64,000 bases of DNA, taken from the NCBI RefSeq assembly GCF_021535135.1, contig NZ_CP091036.1, forward strand, positions 3,472,001-3,536,000, read 5' to 3'. This stretch comes from Antarcticibacterium sp. 1MA-6-2 (GTDB lineage Bacteria; Bacteroidota; Bacteroidia; Flavobacteriales; Flavobacteriaceae). A model generated the notes under the pieces. It saw only the letters and a program-made list of their open reading frames with translations, did no database searches and had not been told where the DNA came from. This document shows positions 1 to 10,233 of the stretch, in pieces. The position numbers and the translations under genes were made by a program. The first letter of the stretch is position 1. Each line of letters begins with the position of its first letter.

Positions 1-306
1 AAAATAATTGTTATGATACCACATCTCATTTCAGTGAATTTTGGTTGTTCTCAAACATAGAGACATTTAAAAGGGTTTAGGGAAAAAGCAGCCTCTATAA
101 AAAACCTACAATTAATAATTTGAGGTGGATATATTAATGATTTCTTAAAAAAGCCCTCTGAAATATGAGGCTTCCGAAAAGATCTTCTGTTGAAGGACCT
201 TGAGTATCAGGAGGAGTTAATATGTTAAAAAACAATACCTGTAGAGGTGTTGTAGAGGTGATTCAGAAAGTTGTAGAGTGGTAAAGTCATAGAAAGTGAG
301 AATTAT
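1..306. other. Non-coding stretch downstream of the regulator
   Basis: I find no convincing gene here. It lies 3' of the minus-strand regulator that ends at 307. Between about 239 and 283 the ten-base unit TGTAGAGGTG occurs twice and a third, diverged copy (TGTAGAGTGG) follows, giving a short imperfect direct repeat of unknown meaning. Short purine-rich strings such as AGGAGG near 211 are not followed by a usable reading frame. Confidence 0.4.
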
Positions 307-3120
307 CTAGAAATTTAAAATGTAATCCATTAAATTGTCTTCGTGAGAGAGGTTGAGTTTTTGCCTTAACCTGTACCTTTTCATTTCCACACTCTTTGCA
401 GAAATATTTAAAAGAGGTGCGATCTCTTTGGAGGAAAGATTTAAGCGGAGATAAGCACACAGTTTAAGGTCGTTGTGAGTTAAATTTTCGTGGTTCGCCT
501 TGATGCGCAATAAGAAATCCTTGTCAGCATTATTAAAAGCTACTTCAAAAAATTTCCAGTCTTCCTCGCTGTTGAGGTTCTGGTCTATTTTGCGAATCAC
601 TGTACTCACCGCTTTTTCTTTTTCATTAACCGAATTGAGCTGGGATTTAATTGCTGAGAGAAATTCATTCTTTTTTACAATACTCATAGTAGAAATGGCC
701 AATTCCCTGTTTTTACTTTCAATTTCGTTCCTTAGATTTATATTTAAGATCTTCGAGATTTTAGCCTGTTCTTCCAATCTCCTTTGTTCCAGTACCTTTT
801 CATTTTCTGCGATAAGGAGATCGTGCTTTCTTCTGTAATATTTTTTATAAGATTTATGTACTGAAAAGATTATCAATAATAAGCCCAGACTATACAATAC
901 TATGGCCAAATTTGAGGCGTACCAGGGGCGGGCGATGCTAAATTTATAACTTGCCAGGTTGTTTGAGAGTTGATTTCCTACCATTGCCCTAACGCTGAAT
1001 TCGTAGTCACCATAATTCAGGTTTTTGTAGGTTGCTTCAGGAATGTAAGACCATTCATTCCAGTCCTCATCGAGCCCCTCCAACTTATACTGATATTTAA
1101 CTTCTATATACTTATCAAATTCCGGAACGCTAAATTCAAATCCCAGGTTGTTATTCCTGTAATCATAATTTCCTTCAGTATTTAAATAAGTATTAGAGGT
1201 ATTCTCATAATCGCCATTATAAACAGCATTAATCTCAATTTGGTACTCCTGAGGGTCGATCTTATCCAGGTCAAGGCTTACGTAACCATTTGAGATCCCA
1301 ATCAAATAGAGATTTGGTCCTATATAAGTTATATTTTCAAATCCGGCCACCCCGAGGTTAGTAATAAAGTTTCCGGCAGCCGGGATGTGAGCGGTAATGG
1401 CTTTTCCGGTTATGGTATTTTTGTCCAGATAACTTATCCCGTTTTCAGTAAAATACCAAAGCCTGGGTTCATTAGCATTAGTAATAATTCGGCTGATTGG
1501 TTTTTTATTTTCTTCGAAGATCAACTGGTTCAGGCTTTCTTCCTTCTGAAATTCTTTTCCCTCGTAATCAAGGTTATAAATGCCTTCGTGGGTTTTGTAG
1601 ATCAAATCGCCATTGTACTCAAAAATATTTGAGCCATAACCCTGGCGGGCCGTGTTTTTTATTTTCCGTACTTCCTTTAAATCGGGGTCTAATTCTAAAT
1701 AATATAGCCCCTGGTGTTCATGATTGACCACCATTTTAAGGGAATCCATCTCAAAAAAACGACTTGAGATTTCAAAGCCGTCTATGACATTTTTTAAAGA
1801 CCAGTTCCCGGCCTTGTTTTCAAGGATACTCAATCCATTATAATTTCCCTGAATCACAAGGTCCTCTTTGAAGGGAATTTGCTTCACAACCCAGGTCCCC
1901 GGAAATGTGGAAACCAGCTGCGCCTGATCGTTGGAAATAACAAAGGTGCCGCTGTTATGGCCGCAAAAAACAGTATTATTTACCAACTGCAAACTCCAAA
2001 CCTGGCCTTCGGTCCCTTTAATTAAACTGAATTTATCCTTGCTGTCATAAGCTTTAACGAACAGGCCCTGATTTGTCCCCAGGTATAAATGCCCGTTATG
2101 CTTAAGAGCTGCGTAAACTAAACCGAGATTTCCAACCCGATCTGTATATTCTTTAAATGGAGAATTTAAATTGATAATGCTTACACCATTGTCCAGACCT
2201 AACCATAAATTTTCATCTACATCCTCAAAAAGGGAAAGCACGGTATTATTATTTAATCCATTGGCTTGCTTAATGTTCTCAATGATTTCCCCTTCAGCAG
2301 ACATATGGTATAAACCATCGGAAATGGTTCCCAGGGCAAAAGACCCGTCACTTAAACGAATTGCGGAATACATCTTTATTCCCCGCTCATTTATTGTTGA
2401 ATTCCACAGCTCAAATTTTCCCGAACTATAAGAATAAAAAATCCCGTCATATGTGATCATCAGGAGGTTGTTCCCGGTATCAAAAATATTAATAATACTA
2501 CTATTTTTAATCTCTCCGGCATCGCTGACTAATACCGCTTTTCCATTTTCCAGGGTAAACAGCCCTTCCTCTTTTTTCTGAAAATAGACTTTGGAACCAA
2601 TTTCAAAAAGCTTGGCTTTTTCGGTTTTAGCCTCTATTACTGAAAGTTTTTCAGTCTCCAGATCGTAAATATAAATTCTATCAAGTGACTGGAATAATAT
2701 GCTGGAATTAACAACCAGAATATCCCAGAACTCCTCGTTATCCAGAATTTGACTTTTAAATTTATTGGATATTGAAGTGTATTCCAGAATCCCCTTTTGA
2801 TTCCGCGCCCAATACCCGAATTCTTCATAACACCCCATATATATTCTTTCCCCTACGGCATGAACAGACCTGATAATTGTTTCTAAGGGTAATTTATATT
2901 TCTTCCAGCGCACCCCATCATACTCCATTAAACTGGTGTGGTTGGCAACGTATATTTTTTTGGAATGGGATTGGGTGATCGCCCAGTTCTGGTATTCTCC
3001 ACTATAATCAAGGGGGCCAAAATTTTGAATGGGAGGTAAATCCTGCGCAAGGCCACAGGAACTATAGATAACTGCTAAAGCAAAATTTAAATAAAATAAT
3101 TTTTTGAGGAAGTGACGCAT
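307..3120 (-). CDS. Propeller / Y_Y_Y / LuxR-type HTH membrane regulator
   Basis: A 937-residue sensor-regulator without a kinase. An N-terminal signal peptide (about residues 1-26, ending in GLAQ) is followed by a long periplasmic region with two-component-regulator-propeller repeats, for example the WLGLDNGVSIIN blade near residue 300. A Y_Y_Y-like beta-sandwich (YKLEGLDEDWNEWSYIP) precedes one membrane segment at about 730-752. After it come a charged coiled coil and a C-terminal LuxR-family helix-turn-helix (about 880-930, LSSKEIAPLLNISAKSVEM). No histidine-kinase or receiver domain is visible. Known relatives sense oligosaccharide or envelope signals and act directly on transcription. 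It sits alone on its strand, so the SusC/D loci to its right are plausible but unproven targets. Confidence 0.85.
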   Translation of the reverse strand: MRHFLKKLFYLNFALAVIYSSCGLAQDLPPIQNFGPLDYSGEYQNWAITQSHSKKIYVANHTSLMEYDGVRWKKYKLPLETIIRSVHAVGERIYMGCYEEFGYWARNQKGILEYTSISNKFKSQILDNEEFWDILVVNSSILFQSLDRIYIYDLETEKLSVIEAKTEKAKLFEIGSKVYFQKKEEGLFTLENGKAVLVSDAGEIKNSSIINIFDTGNNLLMITYDGIFYSYSSGKFELWNSTINERGIKMYSAIRLSDGSFALGTISDGLYHMSAEGEIIENIKQANGLNNNTVLSLFEDVDENLWLGLDNGVSIINLNSPFKEYTDRVGNLGLVYAALKHNGHLYLGTNQGLFVKAYDSKDKFSLIKGTEGQVWSLQLVNNTVFCGHNSGTFVISNDQAQLVSTFPGTWVVKQIPFKEDLVIQGNYNGLSILENKAGNWSLKNVIDGFEISSRFFEMDSLKMVVNHEHQGLYYLELDPDLKEVRKIKNTARQGYGSNIFEYNGDLIYKTHEGIYNLDYEGKEFQKEESLNQLIFEENKKPISRIITNANEPRLWYFTENGISYLDKNTITGKAITAHIPAAGNFITNLGVAGFENITYIGPNLYLIGISNGYVSLDLDKIDPQEYQIEINAVYNGDYENTSNTYLNTEGNYDYRNNNLGFEFSVPEFDKYIEVKYQYKLEGLDEDWNEWSYIPEATYKNLNYGDYEFSVRAMVGNQLSNNLASYKFSIARPWYASNLAIVLYSLGLLLIIFSVHKSYKKYYRRKHDLLIAENEKVLEQRRLEEQAKISKILNINLRNEIESKNRELAISTMSIVKKNEFLSAIKSQLNSVNEKEKAVSTVIRKIDQNLNSEEDWKFFEVAFNNADKDFLLRIKANHENLTHNDLKLCAYLRLNLSSKEIAPLLNISAKSVEMKRYRLRQKLNLSHEDNLMDYILNF

Positions 3121-3224
3121 ACCCCGGAAATTTACAAAAGTAAATTAACAATACGTTAGGTAATAAGTTTGGTACAATGTAATTTTCAACTTCCCTTGTG
3201 GATCAAAATAAAACAATCCTGGTT

Positions 3225-3999
3225 ATGATTCGATGTATATTCTTTTTTATTTCGGTATTGGGAATCTTTGGGAATGGATTTTCCCAGGATAAAGTAAAAG
3301 AAATTACCTGGCCCGGAGGACAGAAAATAGCTGTAAGCCTTTCCTATGATGACGGTTTAAACAGCCAGTTAGATAATGTGGTGCTAAGCACTGGAAAAGT
3401 TTAATTTAAAAGGATCTTTTTATATTCTGCCAAATGCTCCCTCTCTTTTTGAACGAACAGAAGAATGGAAGGATATTGCCGAAAAAGGCCATGAATTAGG
3501 CAACCACAGTGTATATCATCCCTGTCGTAAATCCCGGCCCGGCAGAGAGTGGGTGCCACGCCATCACGATCTCGATGAGTATAGTTTAGAAAAGATGGTA
3601 GAGGAGCTAACTACTGCCAACACATTTTTAAAGGCGCTGGACGGAAAAACTGAACGCACTTTTACACCGCCTTGTGGAGATCTTATGGCAGGAATTGAAA
3701 AGGAATATATTGAGAAGTTAAGGGAACTTTTTATTGCTTATAAAGGACAGGGAACAGAGACAGGTTTCTCTGTGGTTTGGGCTCCCAATGAGGTGAGTGG
3801 CCGTGAGTTAATAGATTATATAAAAAATTTACCCGCCGGAACTTCCTTAGTAAACATTATATTTCACGGGGTAGGAGGAGATTACCTTACTGTATCTTCA
3901 GAAGCCCACGAGGAACTATTGCAGTTTTTAGCCAATAACAGCAGGGACTATTATGTAGATACCTACTTTAATATAATGAAGTATGCGAATACTCACTGA
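3225..3999 (+). CDS. Polysaccharide deacetylase (CE4/NodB), frame interrupted
   Basis: Metal-dependent deacetylase of the NodB family, about 257 residues once the frame is repaired. I place the start at ATG 3225 because it gives a clean signal peptide ending GNGFSQ; a GTG at 3198 is in frame but adds charged residues in front. Motif 1 is SLSYDDG, motif 2 is the HSVYH metal pair, and motif 3 is FTPPCGD. The frame shifts by +1 at 3384-3388, where the sequence reads gCTAAGc. Family alignment expects Pro-Ala-Leu there, which would be CCGGCACTG, so the original was probably GCCGGC. Removing one base gives exactly 258 codons. The likely substrate is an acetylated surface or dietary glycan. Confidence 0.8.
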
Positions 4000-4395
4000 T
4001 TCATTTTTCCGAACTACCCAAATTATATAAGTTTCTTTTGCAATGCAATCCTCATTTTGGCATCAATAAATCTGTGATTTAATTTTAGAGATTGTGTTTA
4101 AAAGCTAATTAAGGTGCAGATTTGGAACCTTCTAAACACTGTACAAAATTGACGCTTCCGGGACGGGAGTAATTCAGGCTTCGTCCTTTCTTTTCGATTT
4201 CGGTATAAAAGAGAAGCCTTAATCCCAATTTTTGCCATTTTAATGCAATTTTCCCAGTAATGGACAATTTATTCTTTCAACATTAGCTTTAAAACCTTAA
4301 AATTTCTTATTTTATTATCACTTTGTAGGAAGTAAGAGTATTTTTGATCCGTAAAAAGTTCAATTTAAAAAAACAGCGAAAAACCAAGCCGTCTA
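4000..4395. other. Intergenic region upstream of the DeoR regulator
   Basis: No gene is visible. An inverted repeat, AGGCTTC at 4176-4182 and GAAGCCT at 4213-4219, encloses a 30-base loop and could be a weak hairpin. A Bacteroidota-like -7 element is not clear; TTATCACTTTG near 4316-4326 is only a partial match. The regulatory region of the following DeoR gene must lie here. Confidence 0.3.
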
Positions 4396-5160
4396 ATGAA
4401 CACAATAGAAAGACACAAAGAAATAATAAAAAGAATTACTAAAGACGGTCAAATAAAGGTTCAGGAACTTTGCGATGATTTCCAGATCTCTCCTGTAACT
4501 GCCAGAAAAGACCTGAAGCTGCTTGAAGAAAAAGGATTGCTATACAGGATGCACGGGGGTGCAACGCTCAACGATCCTTATGCGACTGACAGGCATGTGA
4601 ATGAGAAGGAAAAGATGTATTCTTCTGAAAAAGTAAAAATTGGAGCTGCCGCAGCCAAAATGGTAAATGCTCACGATTCCATCCTGATAGCCTCGGGTAC
4701 CACAGTTTTATATCTGGCTAAAAATATTCAGCCGAAAGAAAACCTTACGGTAATTACTTCAGCTTTAAATGTGGCTCTTGAACTTAACAAGCATCTGGGA
4801 ATTGAAGTAATTCTTTTAGGCGGAGTTCTTAGAAAACGTTCAGCATCGGTAACAGGATTATATGCTGAAGAAAACCTATCAGATTTCTCCTGCAGTAAAC
4901 TTTTCCTTGGAGTGGATGGGATAGATCTTGACTTTGGGTTAACCACTACCAATGTAATGGAAGCCCATCTAAACCGGAAAATGATAGAAGTTTCTCAAAA
5001 AACCATCGTTCTTGCAGATTCTACAAAGTTCGGTAGAAGAGGCTTTGGTAGAATATGCGGTTTTGATCTTATTGATGAAATTATTACAGATTCCGGTATT
5101 TCAGATTTTACCAAAAAAACTTTGGAAGATTATGGGATTAAAGTGACAATTGTAGATTGA
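4396..5160 (+). CDS. glpR: DeoR/GlpR-family transcriptional repressor
   Basis: A 254-residue DeoR-family repressor. An N-terminal winged helix (about residues 6-58, with VQELCDDFQISPVTARKDL and the RMHGGA linker) is followed by the DeoRC sugar-phosphate-sensing domain, seen in IASGTTVLYLAK and LFLGVDGID. Family members sense a phosphorylated catabolite and release DNA when it binds. The gene converges with the glycerophosphodiesterase and glpFKD operon, ending 43 bases from it. Control of that operon through glycerol-3-phosphate is therefore the natural reading, but it rests on context only, so the symbol is tentative. The frame is intact and full length. Confidence 0.8.
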   Translation: MNTIERHKEIIKRITKDGQIKVQELCDDFQISPVTARKDLKLLEEKGLLYRMHGGATLNDPYATDRHVNEKEKMYSSEKVKIGAAAAKMVNAHDSILIASGTTVLYLAKNIQPKENLTVITSALNVALELNKHLGIEVILLGGVLRKRSASVTGLYAEENLSDFSCSKLFLGVDGIDLDFGLTTTNVMEAHLNRKMIEVSQKTIVLADSTKFGRRGFGRICGFDLIDEIITDSGISDFTKKTLEDYGIKVTIVD

Positions 5161-5202
5161 TCTTTTGATTTCTCTTTTTCAGAAAAACTACAACTTAGAA
5201 CA

Positions 5203-6123
5203 TCATTTTAATTCACTTAGTAAGTGTGGGTAATCGGTTATAATTCCGTCTACTCCCCAACCAATTAATCTCTTCATATCCTCCTGTTCATTTACGGTCC
5301 AGGGAACAAATTTCATCCCATAGGAATGCGCTTTTTCTATAAGTTCCGGAGTCGCCAATTGGAAGTTGGGACTGTAAACCTGGGGAACATATCCTAGCTC
5401 CTTAAGATTCTCCTCGAGGGATTTATTCTTGTTCCCGGTTAAGAAGCCTGTAACTACATAGGGATAGTTCTGGTTTACTTCCTGGATTTGTCTTACATCA
5501 AAGGACTGGATTTGATACCTTTCCGGTTTAAGGCCTTTTTCCTTGATTACATCCATAACAAGTCCAACCAGTTCTTTAGGTGCTTACTGAAAAAATCCAT
5601 CTTTGTCCGGACTTGCCTTGATCTCTATATTATAAATTACTTATGCAATATTTTTTTCAGCAATATAATTTTCCACGGAATCAATTAATTCTGAAAATAA
5701 AGGAATAGAAGTTTTCTCATTTTTTTGTTGAGGAAAGTGTCTATTAGGTTTTGTACCTACATCAAACTTTTTAATGTCCTCATAATTCATTTGATAAAGC
5801 ACAAACTCTGAAGCTTCAGGGATCTCTGAACCGTCCGGCATTAATGAAATCTCTTTATTAATAGTAGCATCATGTGCTACCAGCACCTTTTTATCCTTGC
5901 TGAACTGAATATCCAGCTCAATGAAATTTGCACCATCATCAATGGCTTGTTTCATGGATTTAACTGTGTTTTCCGGTATGAGCCCCCTTGCCCCGCGATG
6001 ACCTTCTTTAAAAAATTCAGGAAAGGATCTTTCTACAATTTTGTCTGGGTCGCTGGCCTTGCAGCTGTTTAAGGATAGAATGACAATTAAGGAACAAACA
6101 GAGGCAATAATACTCGATTTCAT
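5203..6123 (-). CDS. glpQ: Lipoprotein glycerophosphodiester phosphodiesterase, two in-frame stops
   Basis: GDPD family enzyme that releases glycerol-3-phosphate from glycerophosphodiesters, 306 residues. The N-terminus is a lipoprotein signal (lipobox LNSC). The catalytic GHRGARG motif lies near residue 43, followed by the metal-binding ELDIQ and the VAHDATI histidine. Two TAA codons interrupt one continuous frame, at 5641-5643 and 5584-5586 (minus-strand GCATAAGTA and CAGTAAGCA). Restoring CCGG in place of TAAG at both gives IAPVIYNIEIK and FFQPAPKEL, with prolines as expected for the family. The gene follows glpF by 12 bases, so it is probably the last gene of the glp operon. Protein function is secure; the stops are probably artefacts of the sequence. 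Confidence 0.85.
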
Positions 6124-6135
6124 GGTTATATTTAG

Positions 6136-6867
6136 TTAGCTTAAAATTAGATAAAGAAATGCTGCTAAGGAAGCACCAATAATAGGTCCTACAATGGGAA
6201 TCCAGGCATAGCTCCAGTCACTTTTACATTTATTTTTTATGGGTACCAGAGAATGAACGATCCTGGGGCCAAGGTCCCGGGCAGGATTAATAGCATAGCC
6301 TGTTGTTCCTCCCAAAGAAAGACCAATTGCAAAAACCAGGAGGGAAACAGGTACTGCTCCAAGTGAACCAAGACCAATGGGTGTTTCCTGTTCCCCCGGG
6401 ATCACCGGGTTGGTAACATAAAAAATAACAAATATTAAAATAAATGTTCCCACTATTTCACTGAAGATGTTGGATATATTATTTCTTATAGCAGGCCCTG
6501 TACTAAAGGCTGCCAGTTGCAAAAGCGAATCCTTTGTGGCGTCAAAATGATTTTTATACATCGCCCATACCAGTAAACCTCCTGCCATAGCACCCAATAA
6601 TTGAGCTCCCAGGAACAAAGGTACTAAACCCCAGGAAAATTTTCCTGCAATTGCAAGTCCAAGAGTAACGGCAGGATTGATGTGGGCACCACTGTATGGC
6701 CCTGCAATTACAACTGCTGTAAAAACAGCAAGTGCCCAGCTTATGGTAATTACGATCCAACCGCTGTTATTTCCTTTAGTACCATGTAAAACTACATTGG
6801 CAACAACTCCATTTCCTAAAAGGATGAGAACCATTGTCCCAATGAATTCTGCAGTGAAATCTGTCAT
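6136..6867 (-). CDS. glpF: Aquaglyceroporin (glycerol facilitator)
   Basis: MIP-family channel of 243 residues with six membrane segments. Both pore signatures are present: GAHINPAVTLG in the first half and GYAINPARDLGPR in the second. The Asp directly after the second NPAR is the usual mark of glycerol-conducting members rather than water-only aquaporins. It passes glycerol across the inner membrane by facilitated diffusion. It starts 4 bases after the glycerol kinase stop, so the two are translationally close. The frame is intact. Confidence 0.95.
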   Translation of the reverse strand: MTDFTAEFIGTMVLILLGNGVVANVVLHGTKGNNSGWIVITISWALAVFTAVVIAGPYSGAHINPAVTLGLAIAGKFSWGLVPLFLGAQLLGAMAGGLLVWAMYKNHFDATKDSLLQLAAFSTGPAIRNNISNIFSEIVGTFILIFVIFYVTNPVIPGEQETPIGLGSLGAVPVSLLVFAIGLSLGGTTGYAINPARDLGPRIVHSLVPIKNKCKSDWSYAWIPIVGPIIGASLAAFLYLILS

Positions 6868-6871
6868 AGTT

Positions 6872-8377
6872 CTAGTTTTTAGTGTCTTCGTTTTTTGACC
6901 AGGAAATAGTTGCGTTTACAGCTCTTTTCCAACCTTTCAGCATTTCTTCCCGGGAACAATCAGCTTCAGGACTAAAAGATTTTCTAATTTTCCATTTCTC
7001 CCTTACTTCAGGAATATCTTTCCAAAAGCCTATTCCAAGACCTGCAAGGTAAGCGGCGCCCAGAGCGGTGATCTCTGCAGTCTCAGGTTTGGCAATAGCT
7101 GTGTTTAAAATATTAGACTGGATTTGCATTAGCAGGTCATTTGCAGTTGCTCCTCCATCAACCCGTAATTCTTTAATACTTACTCCGGAATCTGCCTCCA
7201 TTGCTTTCAGGACATCAAAGGTTTGAAAGGCGATGCTCTCAAGAGCGGCCCTGGCAATATGACTTTTGGTAGAGCCCCGGGTGAGGCCTACTATTGTGCC
7301 TCTCGCATGTTGATCCCAGTGAGGAGCTCCTAATCCAGCAAAGGCAGGGACTAAATAAACTCCTTCACTCGATTCTACTTTTAAAGCAAGCCCTTCTATT
7401 TCTGAAGCGGTGGAAATTATACCCAAACCGTCTCTTAGCCATTGCACAACTGCTCCGGCTACGAAGATACTGCCTTCAAAGGCATAATTTACCTCGTCCC
7501 CAATTTTCCAGGCGACGGTGGTTAGTAATTTATTTTTTGATAAAATTGGTTTCTTCCCAATGTTCATCAACATGAAACATCCTGTACCATAAGTGTTTTT
7601 TACCATTCCTTCTTCAGTACACATTTGCCCGAATAAAGCGGCGTGTTGATCTCCTGCTACCCCTGTAATAGGAATTTTCTTGGCAAAAATAGAACCTGAA
7701 GTTTCTGCAAGCATTCCGCTTGAGGAACAAACTTCGGGCAACATACTTTCAGGAATTTCAAAAAGGTCCAGTAATTCCTTATCCCAGCTAAGGGTATTTA
7801 TATTGAAAAGAAGTGATCTCGAGGCATTAGTAATATCTGTGATATGTTTTTTTCCATCGGTTAGATTCCATATAAGCCAGCAGTCTACAGTGCCCAGGAC
7901 CAGCTTTCCTTCATTGGCTTTTTGTCTTGCGCCTTCAACATTATCGAGGATCCATTTTACTTTTGTTGCTACGAAATAGGCATCAATGACCAAACCTGTT
8001 TTTTCTCTGATCATTGGTTCGTGGCCATCTGCCATTAAACGGTCGCAATAGTCCGCAGTTCTACGGTCCTGCCACACGATTGCATTGTAAACTTGTTCTC
8101 CGGTTTCTCTATCCCAAACTATGGTAGTTTCTCTTTGGTTGGTAATTCCAATGGCCTCAATATTTTCTGATTTCAACTTGCTCTTGGATACAACCTCTGC
8201 AGCTACTCCAATTTGAGTTGACCAAATCTCTGCAGGGTCGTGTTCCACCCATCCCGGTTTTGGAAATATTTGAGTAAACTCTTTTTGTGCTACTGAAACT
8301 GTTTCTCCTTTATGATCAAAAACGATAGCTCTGGAACTTGTAGTTCCCTGGTCAAAAGCAAGAATAAATTGGGCCAT
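6872..8377 (-). CDS. glpK: Glycerol kinase
   Basis: FGGY-family carbohydrate kinase of 501 residues, the standard length for GlpK. It phosphorylates glycerol at the 3-position with ATP. The N-terminal phosphate loop [11 protein letters not shown], the glycerol-contacting IVWQDRRT region and [12 protein letters not shown] are all present. The conserved end of the family ([15 protein letters not shown]) is seen near residue 445. The gene begins 9 bases after the glpD stop. Phosphorylation traps glycerol entering through GlpF and feeds the downstream dehydrogenase. Confidence 0.97.
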   Translation of the reverse strand: MAQFILAFDQGTTSSRAIVFDHKGETVSVAQKEFTQIFPKPGWVEHDPAEIWSTQIGVAAEVVSKSKLKSENIEAIGITNQRETTIVWDRETGEQVYNAIVWQDRRTADYCDRLMADGHEPMIREKTGLVIDAYFVATKVKWILDNVEGARQKANEGKLVLGTVDCWLIWNLTDGKKHITDITNASRSLLFNINTLSWDKELLDLFEIPESMLPEVCSSSGMLAETSGSIFAKKIPITGVAGDQHAALFGQMCTEEGMVKNTYGTGCFMLMNIGKKPILSKNKLLTTVAWKIGDEVNYAFEGSIFVAGAVVQWLRDGLGIISTASEIEGLALKVESSEGVYLVPAFAGLGAPHWDQHARGTIVGLTRGSTKSHIARAALESIAFQTFDVLKAMEADSGVSIKELRVDGGATANDLLMQIQSNILNTAIAKPETAEITALGAAYLAGLGIGFWKDIPEVREKWKIRKSFSPEADCSREEMLKGWKRAVNATISWSKNEDTKN

Positions 8378-8386
8378 AATTGTGGT

Positions 8387-10036
8387 TTAGATTTTTTTTA
8401 GTTTTGGACTTTCTGTTTTAGTTGCAGGAACCGGGGGATAATAAGGTTCCGGTAAATAATTTTGTGCCAGTTCTGTAAATTTCTTCACTTCCTTTAGTTC
8501 CCAGTTTGAATCTTTTTTCAATTCTTCAGCCATAATGTGTGCAACTTCCGGAGCCATTTCAATAGCCGCTTTGGCATTCAGAAATAAAACTCTAAGTCTC
8601 CTGGCTAGAACATCTTCCAGTGTTACAACCATTTCATTTTGCACAATCCACACAATTTCAGCTTTAATATTAGGAAATTCCGGGTGTAATTTGGCATTTA
8701 ATTCACTATTATTCTTAATTAATTTTGTAATGTTCTCTAAATCACTCCCATAAATATCAAGATGTGAATTTTTGGGTAAAATGTTAGTGTTTCCATGAAT
8801 TTTCAAATTCATAGTTCTACAGGCTTTTTTGTCAAGGTTTCCAATTTTTATAGCTTCATCTACAGTATCCTCGGCCATTTTCCTGTAGGTAGTCCATTTA
8901 CCGCCAGTTATGGTAATAAGATTAGAAGGAGAAGCCATGAGTTTGTGATCCCTTGATATTTCTTTTGTTCCTTTTTCTTTCTCGGGAACTACGAGAGGTC
9001 GCAGTCCTGCAAAGACACTCAGGATGTCCTTTTTTTCGGGTTTCTTCTCCAGGTAAGTACTTAAGTTTTTTAATACAAAGGAAATTTCACTTTCCAGAGC
9101 CACTGGTTCCATGCTGGCAGAATCCAAAGGAGTGTCTGTTGTTCCTACCAACAGGTGGCCATGCCAGGGTACTGCAAAAAGCACTCTGCCGTCTGAAGTT
9201 GAAGGAATCATTAAAGCATGATCACCCCTGAAGAAAGATCGGTCCAGAACCAGATGGATTCCCTGGCTGGTAGTAACAATAGGATCTTTAATGTCTGAAT
9301 TCATCTTCAGGATCTTATCAACAAAAACCCCGGTAGCATTAATTACCATTTTTGATTTTAAGGTAAATTCCTCTCCATTTATTACATCCTGTGCTGTTAC
9401 TCCTGAAATCTTTCCATTGTCATCTTTTATAAGGGAAGTGACTTTCATATAATTTAAAAGAACACCTCCGTTTTCTGCAGAGGTTTGGGCGAGATTAATT
9501 GCCAATCTCGAGTCATCAAACTGCCCGTCAAAATAGAGGACTCCGCCATTTAACCCGGTTTTTTTAATATCAGGCATTATTTCCTTTACCTCGCGGGACT
9601 TTAGTAAAACCGTTTTTCCCATCCTAAGCTTACGGGCCATCCAGTCGTAAATTTTTAGTCCTATTCCGTAAAAATATTTTCCCCACCAATTATAGCTCGG
9701 GATTATAAATGGGAGCAATTTTACTAAATGGGGAGCATTTTTAAGCATTAGGCCTCTTTCATATAAAGCTTCGTTGACGAGGCTTATATTTCCCTGAGCA
9801 AGGTATCTCACACCTCCGTGAGCCAGTTTTGTGCTTCGGCTGGAAGTGCCGCTGGAGAAATCGGCCTGTTCTAAAAGCAGGGTTTTAAATCCCCGCGATG
9901 CAGCATCCAGCGCAACCCCAAGACCAGTTGCTCCTCCTCCTACAATTATAATATCCCAAAGTATCGAAGGATCTTTTACAATTTGAAGGAAACCCTCCCT
10001 GTCAAAACTATTTTCTTTTATTTCTTTTTTCATCAA
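8387..10036 (-). CDS. glpD: FAD-dependent glycerol-3-phosphate dehydrogenase
   Basis: GlpD of 549 residues, oxidising glycerol-3-phosphate to dihydroxyacetone phosphate and passing electrons to the quinone pool. The FAD-binding dinucleotide fold IIVGGGATGLGVALDAA is near residue 31. Other family marks are KLAHGGVRYL, GLRPLV and TGGKWTTYRKMA. It is the first gene of the minus-strand glp operon. The start ATG at 10036 is preceded by an extended-consensus -7 box at 10054-10061. Only 197 bases separate it from the divergent SusC gene, so the two may share control. Confidence 0.97.
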   Translation of the reverse strand: MMKKEIKENSFDREGFLQIVKDPSILWDIIIVGGGATGLGVALDAASRGFKTLLLEQADFSSGTSSRSTKLAHGGVRYLAQGNISLVNEALYERGLMLKNAPHLVKLLPFIIPSYNWWGKYFYGIGLKIYDWMARKLRMGKTVLLKSREVKEIMPDIKKTGLNGGVLYFDGQFDDSRLAINLAQTSAENGGVLLNYMKVTSLIKDDNGKISGVTAQDVINGEEFTLKSKMVINATGVFVDKILKMNSDIKDPIVTTSQGIHLVLDRSFFRGDHALMIPSTSDGRVLFAVPWHGHLLVGTTDTPLDSASMEPVALESEISFVLKNLSTYLEKKPEKKDILSVFAGLRPLVVPEKEKGTKEISRDHKLMASPSNLITITGGKWTTYRKMAEDTVDEAIKIGNLDKKACRTMNLKIHGNTNILPKNSHLDIYGSDLENITKLIKNNSELNAKLHPEFPNIKAEIVWIVQNEMVVTLEDVLARRLRVLFLNAKAAIEMAPEVAHIMAEELKKDSNWELKEVKKFTELAQNYLPEPYYPPVPATKTESPKLKKI

Positions 10037-10053
10037 GAACCATATTATAAAGA

Positions 10054-10061
10054 CAAATGTA
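10054..10061 (-). promoter_or_regulatory. Candidate -7 box of the glp operon
   Basis: On the minus strand this reads TACATTTG, an exact match to the Bacteroidota -7 consensus TAnnTTTG. It lies 17 bases upstream of the glpD start codon. I do not see a clear TTG -33 element at the usual 19-21 base spacing, so the call rests on the -7 box and position alone. Confidence 0.45.
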
Positions 10062-10233
10062 GAATTAAAAGTAACATAAAAAAAGCTAATTTTTCTTAAT
10101 TTAACAAAAAATGTATTTTTATTTGTTTTTTTTAATTACCTTCGTTTTTATAACACTAACCATTCGGAAGTAATAGGAATACTATTTTCCGTTTATGTAA
10201 TTGAATCCTAGCATTTAACGTAAACCGCTATTA

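Noticed and set aside
239..283. CRISPR-like repeats near the left end
   Set aside because: The unit is ten bases, repeated two or three times without regular unique spacers.
4176..4219. Riboswitch or sRNA in the gap before the DeoR gene
   Set aside because: Only a 7-base stem with a 30-base loop is visible, without any known aptamer features.
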